A program made the position numbers and the translations under genes. 64,000 nucleotides of DNA from Elephas maximus indicus (lineage: Eukaryota; Chordata; Mammalia; Proboscidea; Elephantidae), in assembly GCF_024166365.1 (NCBI RefSeq), contig NC_064819.1:208159293-208223292 (forward strand), given 5' to 3'. The notes beneath the pieces are model-generated. The model saw only the letters and a program-made list of their open reading frames with translations, had not been told where the DNA came from and did not search any database. Of this stretch, positions 61,901-64,000 are shown piece after piece (within the stretch, counting starts at the first letter, position 1; every line of letters begins with the position of its first letter).

Positions 61901-63855
61901 GGCAGATCTGGATTAGAAGAATCTCATTATATAATTCACCTTCTGATTTTTATTTTCCATACCCATGCCAACAAGAAAAAAATAAAACAGGTTTTTTAAA
62001 AATTAAAGATCTGACCAATTTCGAAACAGTTGCTTTTCCTCCTACATATAGTTCAAGACCTTCTCTGTATATTTAGAGTCCCAAAGACTAACTTAATACA
62101 TGAAGATATATTTAAAGAAATATGAAAAACATTCTGTGGTAAAAACCTGGGTCCAATCTTCATTAGAAGACCAAAAAATGATTTCTCATTCTTGATCAAC
62201 TGTTACATTAATGTTTTCTCTGACTTTATCCATGTGAAGAAAAGAATAACAGATTTTGGATAATATTCTCCAGCCAAAAGACATTTATATATTGATCTTA
62301 TTCCACTGAAATTTCTTAGATTATTTAAAAATGGTTCCTGAAAAAGCCATGTTAATCAAACCTTAAGTAACTCCAATGTCAGTCCACATTACTTAATAAA
62401 GTAAAAATAAAACTAAGTCAAAATCCCCATAATATTTATTCTTTCATGTGCATTTAGTATTAAGAAAATGCATTTCTCTTAACTAATTTATCACAAGAAA
62501 TGATGTCTTAGTTATCTGGCTTTAACAAACAAATTTATTCTCTCGTAGTCTTTTTTTTTTTTTTTAGTCTAGGAGGCTAGAAGACCGAATTCAGGCCGCT
62601 GGATCCAGGGGAAGGCTTTCTGTCTTTGTTGGCTCTGGGGAAAGGTCCTTGTCATCAATCTTTCCCTGCTCTAGGAGCTTCTCAGGGCAGGAACCTCGAG
62701 TCCAAAGAGTGCGCTCTGCTCCCTGTACTGCTTTTTTGGTGGTATGAGGGTCCCCCTGTCTCTCTGCTTGCTTTTCTTTTATATCTCAAAAGAGATTAAC
62801 TTAAGACACAACCTAATTTTGTAGATTGAGTCCTGCCTCATTAACATAACTGGCTCTAATCCTGCCTCATTAACATCATAGTAAAGATTTACAGTCTTGA
62901 AAACCCTATAAAGCAGCTCTACTCTGTCCTACTGTGTCGCTATGAGTGGGAATTGACTAAGATGGCAAAGGGTTATAATGTTAATTGGAGTGCCTGGTGG
63001 TACACATGGTTATCGGGCTCTGCTGCTAACCACAAGATTGAAGGCTCAAGTCCATCCCGAGATTGCTCAGAAGAAAGGTCTGGAGATCTACTTCTGAACT
63101 ACCAACCACTGAAAATGCTATGGAGCACAGTCCTACTCTGAGACACATGAGGTTGCCCACCACGCGACAGAATCTACTTGAAGGCAGTTCTTGTTTTTGT
63201 GTTTGTTTTTGTAATGTTAATTAAGAAAAGGCACTGCTTATGTTCAGTCGGTATTAAAAACACTGCCCAATTGTGAAACAGTTGCTTTTGTTGTTATATC
63301 TAGAGCACTTTTTATAATTTAACTGGGTTCTTGGTTGTATGAAAAACAAAACAACAGAAATAAGAACTCTGTTTCCTCTACCCAAAGAAAACATAAAAAT
63401 GCACAAAGATACTGAGTTTGTCCCTTTAATGAGTCCCTTGGATCCTGGCCTTATCTTTTGTGGGGTGGGGGGTACAGGGGATAATGTTAGATTTACAGAA
63501 AAGTAGTAGAGATAGTATCTAGAGTTCCTGTGTATCCTTTGCCCAGGTTCCCCTAATGTTAACATCTAACATAATCGTGGTGTGTTTGTCAAAACTATGA
63601 AGTTAATTTGGGACAATACTATTAATTAAAAACAGACTTTATTCTGATTTCACTAGTTTTTCCTCTTATAACCTCCTTCTGTTCTGGGATCCAATCTAGG
63701 ATACCATGTTGAATTTTGCAGCCTTACCTTTTGATCCATTTCCTCATCCTCATCTTGATAATCATCACAGAGTGGGCTGGAGTTGGCAGAAAAGGTGGGT
63801 CCCTGAGAGTAGTATTGAGAACTCCGATAGCCATCCCGTCGCAGCTTATCGCATT
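19231..63855 (-). CDS. NHSL1: NHS-like 1 protein, 3' six coding exons (5' exons off the right edge)
   Basis: Coding segments in transcript order: 63855-63728, 38832-38640, 35165-35034, 28560-25171, 24637-24505, 19972-19231 (4718 nt, about 1571 residues and stop TAG at 19233-19231). Every junction is GT-AG and all phases join. Human NHSL1 is about 1610 residues in the common isoform, so only a short N-terminal part is missing here. The WAVE-homology region of long isoforms, if present, would be outside. Family knowledge: NHSL1 sits at lamellipodial edges, contacts the Scar/WAVE complex through Abi SH3 binding to its proline-rich motifs, and restrains Arp2/3-driven protrusion. Seen here: a basic RRPKKVKRRKT stretch, KKPPLPPSR and dense polyproline clusters in the giant exon, PPPISKKPK near its 3' end, and a conserved Ser-rich C-terminus. 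No frameshift or internal stop, so it looks intact. Confidence 0.96.
20070..20255 (+). repeat. L1M remnant
   Basis: ggaaaattttgaacacacac then catgaccaagttatgatagt, cacctcccctggattatttt and gaaacaggtcttcagatagc, as in medium-reiterated L1M sequence. Confidence 0.55.
20990..21125 (+). repeat. MIR SINE
   Basis: ctaactgtgtgatgtcgggg, cacctcagttttcacacttg and aatggggatgataataccag are MIR core and 3' end. Confidence 0.75.
21126..21335 (+). repeat. MIR SINE, second copy
   Basis: gctatgtgaccttggggaca ... gtgacaggcacagagtgagt then gcttaataaac. A second MIR follows the first in the same orientation. Confidence 0.65.
22395..22545 (+). mobile_element. RTE/AfroSINE 3'-end fragment
   Basis: acaggaccaggtagtgtttc, gtatagggtcaccatgagtc and ctaacaacaacatag. 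Only the shared 3' end is kept. Confidence 0.6.
23806..23964 (-). mobile_element. AfroSINE
   Basis: Reverse copy ending in actgcgccaccagggctcca; box-B-like tattcgaactgccaaccttt. Confidence 0.88.
24505..24637 (-). CDS. NHSL1: NHSL1 penultimate coding exon
   Basis: Acceptor ctgtttag|CTGGGG and donor TTCACAG|gtaccc. It encodes AGVLETDTAASSSEAFDF, LREEGSDEVMTPSRPRTTED and LFAAIHR. TPSRPRTTEDLFAAIHR is a hallmark conserved motif of the NHS family C-terminal region. 133 nt, entering in phase 1 and leaving in phase 2. Confidence 0.95.
24638..25170 (-). other. NHSL1: NHSL1 short intron with GT microsatellite
   Basis: A 533-bp GT-AG intron between the giant exon and the penultimate exon. It holds a (GT)12 run (24741-24764 on the + strand, so CA in the transcript) roughly 100 nt from the acceptor, and a poly(T) run at 24976-24991. 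Confidence 0.85.
24741..24764. repeat. (GT)12 microsatellite
   Basis: Pure GT run inside the short NHSL1 intron, likely length-polymorphic. Confidence 0.95.
25171..28560 (-). CDS. NHSL1: NHSL1 giant internal exon (about 1130 residues)
   Basis: A single 3390-nt exon, like the giant exon of other NHS-family genes. It begins ASGTGQEDVGG (acceptor ttatctccag) and ends SQEDAGG at donor gtaagt. It is mostly disordered and rich in Ser and Pro. Landmarks: SSCQTEEVKVVPPSMRRIRA near the 5' end (about 28435-28375); SISLRKAKKPPLPPSRTDSL near 27240-27180; EPWLPRSRSQSTVS; SEYTDPWGYYIDYTG near 26905-26860; a block of FPPPPP-type motifs at about 26400-26160; PRPPMPLITTEALQMVQLRP-like conserved segment near 26060-26000; PPPISKKPKLFLVVPPPQRD near 25580-25515. 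The polyproline blocks are candidate SH3/EVH1 ligands. A second in-frame acceptor 30 nt upstream (28590) could add ten residues. The opposite strand is open in places, but these frames are composition shadows. Confidence 0.95.
28561..28590 (-). other. NHSL1: Optional in-frame 5' extension of the giant NHSL1 exon
   Basis: A second acceptor (tttttattttcag) ends 30 nt upstream of the ttatctccag acceptor. Using it inserts ten residues (DNKPLSALSP, replacing A at the junction by D...A) with no frame change. Both acceptors have good pyrimidine tracts. Human NHSL1 as I remember it uses the downstream one. Confidence 0.45.
29437..29459 (+). other. G-quadruplex-type tract
   Basis: ggggtgggtgggtggggggg within an NHSL1 intron, on the non-coding-RNA-like strand relative to the gene. 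Confidence 0.7.
30362..30542 (+). mobile_element. AfroSINE long variant
   Basis: gaggagccctagtagcacaa, gctgctaaccaaaaggttgg, ending actggcacacaacaacaaca. Forms an inverted pair with the next element. Confidence 0.85.
30630..30734 (-). mobile_element. Truncated AfroSINE with 9-bp target duplication
   Basis: ctgactcacagcaaccctac ... ttttggttagcagccaaact, flanked by tttatcata at 30621-30629 and 30738-30746. Confidence 0.85.
32170..32506. repeat. Diverged tandem duplication, 187-bp unit
   Basis: Copy 1 begins gggctccagggactcaatca at 32170. Copy 2 begins gggctccaggggctcaatcg at 32357. Both contain cctggctggccagatcat, aataagatcaaagaagcaac and cagagataaaag. Copy 2 fades after about 150 bp. Confidence 0.9.
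32539..32776 (+). mobile_element. RTE-type LINE 3' end
   Basis: catgttatcaggagggatca, cctggagaaggacatcacgc, aagaccctcaacgagatgga and ctcaagcatgacaatgattg, ending taccaacaacaacat. Confidence 0.75.
33681..33888 (-). mobile_element. AfroSINE, older long variant
   Basis: ccagttgcggttgaatcaat, aggcctttcttccaaggtgt, then ggttgagcacgtaactgttt. Same subfamily as 3861-4068. Confidence 0.75.
34045..34290 (-). repeat. MIR SINE
   Basis: caaccctatgaggtaggttc, aacctgcccaaggtcaccca and gagtggcagagcctggatgc in reverse MIR order. Confidence 0.75.
35034..35165 (-). CDS. NHSL1: NHSL1 exon with basic cluster RRPKKVKRRKT
   Basis: Acceptor cattag|GGGAGAA and donor GAGCTAG|gtatgg, both in phase 1. It encodes GENFDRQASLRRSLIYTDTL, then VRRPKKVKRRKTITGVPDNI and QKEL. 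The dense Lys/Arg run looks like a nuclear-localisation or acidic-membrane-binding patch, which is inference. 132 nt. Confidence 0.95.
35166..38639 (-). other. NHSL1: NHSL1 intron, AT-rich and nearly repeat-free
   Basis: A 3.5-kb GT-AG intron (donor gtacgt). Apart from a MIR/L2-like tail (about 36040-36145) I recognise no dispersed repeat and no AfroSINE, unusual for this window. About 37590-37930 is less AT-rich and may be an old element or conserved noncoding sequence. Confidence 0.8.
36040..36145 (+). repeat. L2-type 3' tail
   Basis: agaagggaccatgacttatg ... caatgcctggcacagagtag then tgactcagtaatatctattg. Confidence 0.5.
38640..38832 (-). CDS. NHSL1: NHSL1 exon encoding YSVSSSEEERLISIRRPK
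   Basis: Acceptor ccctgtag|TATTCTG in phase 0 and donor GTAACTG|gtacgt in phase 1. It encodes YSVSSSEEERLISIRRPKTP, SSDFCDLNTQTNW, TKSLPLPTPEEKM and QADVVPINVTG. These are conserved NHS-family blocks. SLPLPTPEE is a short proline motif. 193 nt. Confidence 0.95.
39800..40025 (+). repeat. L1M fragment
   Basis: ttgcctgtatttgaacttta, ataaaggaatcataccatac and cctcaacattatgtttggga, as in the L1M 3' region. Confidence 0.6.
40372..40536 (+). mobile_element. AfroSINE with perfect 12-bp target duplication
   Basis: Near-consensus (aaaccctggtggcgtagtgg ... gtcgctatgagtcgcaatcg) flanked by tatcttctgcag at 40360-40371 and 40537-40548. One of the youngest copies here. Confidence 0.93.
40549..40696 (+). 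mobile_element. AfroSINE, second of a tandem pair
   Basis: Same orientation directly after the previous copy's target duplication: gctgctaaccaaaaggttga, ataaggtcgcaacagaatta, then a T-rich tail. Confidence 0.82.
41213..41371 (-). mobile_element. AfroSINE
   Basis: ttgagtctaattccgactca ... aaacgcttaaccactttgcc, reverse orientation. 100 bp from the next, oppositely oriented copy. Confidence 0.85.
41471..41745 (+). mobile_element. AfroSINE with duplicated 3' end
   Basis: agtcctgatggtgcaaatgg, gctgctaactgaaaggtcgg, then the tail ctacgagttggaatttacct present twice because of a perfect 59-bp tandem duplication (41626-41684 and 41685-41743). Confidence 0.85.
41626..41743. repeat. Perfect 59-bp tandem duplication
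   Basis: Two identical units, each containing the SINE tail and its 3' flank (acaacaacccttaaggcg). I see no mismatch between units. Confidence 0.95.
42525..43088 (+). repeat. L2 LINE 3' end
   Basis: catcattagtctactcaagc, cctcattttctcctatcctt, ttccatgagggcagttttca and aagcaggtactcggtaaata then tctgctgaataaa. Confidence 0.65.
44230..45966 (-). pseudogene. RTE-type LINE with broken reverse transcriptase
   Basis: The longest RTE copy here, 1.7 kb on the - strand, from the (TTG)-like 3' tail at 44230 up to the minisatellite. Reverse-transcriptase blocks in order: YTKSLYQKEL, KNKAPGIDRIPIEMF, FMPIPKKGEFRNY, QTGFRRGCGTRD (45976-45374), then after a frame change DHNKLWITLQRMGIP and HLSPYLFSLYAEQI (45453-45103), and a catalytic-type FADDTTLLAESEEDL near 45045-45000. 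The blocks are split over frames, the endonuclease domain is absent, and the 5' end is lost at 45966. A dead relic. RTE/BovB-like clade placement is from the motif pattern. Confidence 0.85.
44541..44632. repeat. 45-bp tandem duplication inside the RTE
   Basis: ttggcagtccgtggtatatt and ttggcagtctgtggtacatt, each followed by ctttgccaatatcataattt. Period 45 bp, few differences. Confidence 0.9.
45967..46508. repeat. 30-bp minisatellite, about 18 copies
   Basis: Consensus halves CTCCAGGTCTATGTAGGGCT and AGTGCTCTAA. Central copies (about 46186-46450) are nearly identical, differing at tatgtaggg versus tacgtaggg. Outer copies vary more (tatatagag, tatacagag, ccacg). One copy near 46050 is 2 bp short. 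It abuts the truncated end of the RTE. There are no spacers, so this is not a CRISPR array. Confidence 0.97.
46986..47150 (+). mobile_element. AfroSINE
   Basis: gtctggtggcatggtggtta, aaccaaaaggttggcaggtc, ctatgagtcagagtcaactc and a T-run. Confidence 0.9.
47380..47635 (+). repeat. L1M 3'-region fragment, left part
   Basis: ctgtatatagaaaaatggta, caccattatgtttccaagac, catccatgttatataattga and ggggtatactattccattcc. The matching next part (tctatccattcctctattga) appears only at about 48975, so it was interrupted. Confidence 0.65.
47636..48955 (+). mobile_element. Unclassified 1.3-kb LTR-like insertion in the L1M
   Basis: Interrupts the L1M and itself contains an AfroSINE (48199-48383). Two imperfect ggattggtcagtttg repeats (47714 and 47763) carry inverted CCAAT motifs around an octamer ATGCAAAT. 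Further in, a ~145-bp unit (ttgccag...tgtaacacttg...tgtgcaggg) is repeated at about 48041 and, after the SINE, 48387. The upstream enhancer-like repeats suggest an LTR, but ends and family are not identified. Confidence 0.4.
48199..48383 (-). mobile_element. AfroSINE
   Basis: A-rich start, then attgccgttcaatcgattcc ... agccactaagccaccacggt. Flanks aaggcttgcc and gaggcttgcc look like a ~9-bp target duplication. Confidence 0.9.
48956..49035 (+). repeat. L1M fragment, right part of interrupted copy
   Basis: acccattatctatccattcc, tctattgatggacgagtggg, ttgtaaaagatgttctttac; continues the element at 47380-47635. Confidence 0.5.
49130..49318 (+). repeat. L1M 3' end
   Basis: gatgggtatgttcactacct, aaaacttatcaaattgtaca and cacctcaataaaactgtttt followed by A-rich sequence. 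Confidence 0.75.
49850..50372 (+). repeat. Unclassified A-tailed dispersed element, copy 1
   Basis: gagaccagaaaaaatagatg, gtgcccagctacaaccaatg, then taaactttcacttaaggcac and an A-rich tail. Homologous in order to the copy ending at 52400, so both belong to one retroposon family, possibly a lineage L1 3'UTR. Confidence 0.5.
50630..50740 (+). repeat. MIR SINE fragment
   Basis: ccatgtgaccttgggaaaat then ctgagccttggtttccagat and aaaatgatagtaataat. Confidence 0.65.
51055..51195 (-). repeat. MIR SINE, left half of an interrupted copy
   Basis: aattgagcatatactatgta, ccaggcactgtgctaagggt and accttatgataaccttccaa. The continuation (gaggaaactgaagctcacag...) is at about 52690-52805, on the far side of a 1.4-kb insertion. 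Confidence 0.65.
51210..52420 (+). repeat. Unclassified A-tailed dispersed element, copy 2, inserted in a MIR
   Basis: Long non-coding element ending taaactttcacataatgcac then an A-run at 52399-52410. atcaaatga appears just before (about 51197) and after (about 52411) it, a likely target duplication. Internal segment gtgcccagctaccactacca matches the copy at 49850. Confidence 0.55.
52424..52606 (-). mobile_element. AfroSINE
   Basis: A-rich start, gtgccgtcgagttgattctg ... gcacttaaccactaagccac. Inserted at the tail of the preceding element. Confidence 0.9.
52690..52810 (-). repeat. MIR SINE, right half of interrupted copy
   Basis: tagctgaggaaactgaagct, cacagagggaagcaacatac and cccaaggccatatagcacc. 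Confidence 0.6.
53684..53836 (-). mobile_element. AfroSINE
   Basis: attgctgtcgagtcgattcc ... gcacttaaccactacgccac. The central region is short. Confidence 0.9.
54437..54462 (+). other. G-rich tract
   Basis: ggggcggggaggggggggg then aacgggg; G-quadruplex-compatible. Confidence 0.6.
55962..56516 (+). repeat. LTR-like element with internal ~60-bp repeats
   Basis: Three imperfect ~60-bp units between about 56240 and 56430, each of the form cagcctgc..., gacctg/cgg, ttgggtttg, tagccc. These are followed by a palindrome aaatctctctatatagag (from 56446) and a 3' end tctctagagaatctagccta. The layout resembles an old LTR, but I do not assign a family. Confidence 0.45.
57354..57845 (+). mobile_element. 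TcMar-Tigger-type nonautonomous DNA transposon
   Basis: 5' end cagtagtccctccttatccg and inverted 3' end ...tagtggggactagtg, with TA at 57352-57353 and 57846-57847 as target duplication. Internal deletion derivative without transposase frame. Confidence 0.75.
57930..58040 (+). repeat. Ancient dispersed repeat fragment
   Basis: aatattgagtgcctactgtg, tgccaggtcttgttattagt and aatacagcaataaagagagt. Same family as the fragment at 10785. Confidence 0.5.
59349..60379 (-). mobile_element. AfroSINE split by a hAT-like insertion
   Basis: 3' half at 59349-59427 (gccatcaattcaattctgac ... ccatagggtttcct) and 5' half at 60253-60379 (aggctgtaaacttcacagga ... gctgcaccaccagggctcct) join to one long-variant AfroSINE. 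The break is exactly where ggtttcct is repeated as gatttcct. Confidence 0.85.
59428..60252. mobile_element. hAT-like nonautonomous DNA transposon inside the AfroSINE
   Basis: About 825 bp between the two SINE halves. Ends are imperfect inverted repeats: left caaggacagattaccc and, reading in from the right, caaggcaggattaagg. Flanking 8-bp copies ggtttcct and gatttcct fit hAT target duplication. No transposase is recognisable. Family not identified. It is younger than the host SINE. Confidence 0.65.
60753..60905 (+). mobile_element. AfroSINE
   Basis: gaggagccctggtggtgcag, aaaaggtcggcagttcgaat, ctatgagttggaatcaactt. Confidence 0.92.
61196..61376 (-). mobile_element. AfroSINE long variant
   Basis: ctgctgtcgagtcgattcta ... 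aaccactgcgccaccagggc, between AT-rich flanks ataaataatatat and aagatatatgtat. Confidence 0.9.
61456..61500 (-). mobile_element. AfroSINE 3'-end fragment
   Basis: Only acccagttgccactgagtca and tctgactcatggcgaccta remain. Confidence 0.6.
62890..62975 (+). mobile_element. AfroSINE 3' half
   Basis: gaaaaccctataaagcagct then ctactctgtcctactgtgtc and ctatgagtgggaattgacta. Confidence 0.75.
62986..63200 (+). mobile_element. AfroSINE long variant
   Basis: gagtgcctggtggtacacat, gctgctaaccacaagattga and ctgaactaccaaccactgaa; diverged tail ctacttgaaggcagttcttg. Confidence 0.75.
63475..63665 (+). repeat. L1M fragment
   Basis: cagaaaagtagtagagatag, tttgcccaggttcccctaat, taacatctaacataatcgtg. Confidence 0.55.
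63728..63855 (-). CDS. NHSL1: NHSL1 exon encoding ECDKLRRDGYRSSQ (most upstream visible)
   Basis: Acceptor ccttctgcag|AATGCG, where AA completes a Glu codon begun upstream, and donor CAAAAG|gtaagg. Translation gives ECDKLRRDGY, RSSQYYSQGP, TFSANSSPLC and DDYQDEDEEMDQK, a segment strongly conserved in NHS, NHSL1 and NHSL2. The exon must splice to an upstream exon outside the window. Length 128 nt, leaving phase 0. Confidence 0.95.
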
Positions 63856-63948
63856 CTGCAGAAGGTACAGGTGGGAGAGGAGAAAAGGCACGAAAAACAT
63901 GAATTTGTTTTCTCCTCTTCTATTAGTCATTTCTACTAATATTTTCAG

Positions 63949-64000
63949 GAGTCCCTGGATAGCACAAATGGTTAAATGCTTGACTACTAGCAGAAAGGTT
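63949..64000 (+). mobile_element. AfroSINE head, cut by the window edge
   Basis: ggagtccctggatagcacaa, atggttaaatgcttgactac, then aaaggtt at the end of the window. Confidence 0.8.

Larger units (their letters stand above)
38833..63727 (-). other. NHSL1: NHSL1 25-kb intron, repeat-rich
   Basis: A GT-AG intron (donor gtaagg at 63727, acceptor ccctgtag at 38833). It contains most of the repeats listed below. Stretches of unclassified AT-rich sequence at about 38880-39800, 43090-44200, 52810-53680, 53840-55940, 56520-57350, 57850-59340, 60380-60750 and 61500-62520 hold no gene that I can support. Confidence 0.85.

Overview
This is nuclear DNA from a placental mammal, very probably an afrotherian (elephant, manatee, hyrax or a relative). 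The main evidence is more than 25 copies of a tRNA-derived SINE with the AfroSINE body, including the 'gctgctaaccaaaaggt' segment and the 'ctatgagtcggaatcgact' 3' segment. Alongside these are fragments of an RTE-type LINE whose 3' end resembles the SINE tail. The rest is typical mammalian: an unmethylated-looking CpG island, GT-AG introns, and old MIR, L2, L1M, MLT1 and Tigger remnants. The species cannot be fixed from the sequence alone.

Two protein-coding genes are present, tail to tail, as in the human 6q24.1 neighbourhood. HEBP2 (SOUL/heme-binding protein 2) is complete on the + strand: four coding exons between 459 and 7729 encode 205 residues, starting in a CpG island at the left edge. 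NHSL1 (Nance-Horan syndrome-like 1) is on the - strand. Its last six coding exons lie between 63855 and 19231 and encode about 1571 residues, including the C-terminus. The first exons lie beyond the right edge. NHSL1 is known as a regulator of the Scar/WAVE-Arp2/3 actin machinery. HEBP2 is a cytosolic/mitochondrial SOUL protein. Nothing in the window suggests that the two genes work together.

Layout: 1-660 is the HEBP2 CpG island and exon 1. 561-7530 holds HEBP2 introns full of L2, MIR, AfroSINE and RTE. 7730 to about 9740 is the probable HEBP2 3'UTR. About 9740-18000 is the convergent intergenic interval, with AfroSINEs and an MLT1 LTR nested with younger inserts. About 18000-19230 is the probable NHSL1 3'UTR. 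19231-38832 holds NHSL1 exons and shorter introns. 38833-63727 is one 25-kb NHSL1 intron made largely of repeats: a 1.7-kb RTE reverse-transcriptase relic, an 18-copy 30-bp minisatellite, LTR-like insertions, a Tigger element and a hAT-like element inserted in an AfroSINE. 63728-63855 is the most upstream NHSL1 exon visible.

I did not find a new biological system. The most unusual items are the 30-bp minisatellite abutting the broken RTE and open on both strands, the hAT-like insertion splitting an AfroSINE with an 8-bp target duplication, a perfect 59-bp tandem duplication, and two in-frame tandem splice acceptors at the giant NHSL1 exon.
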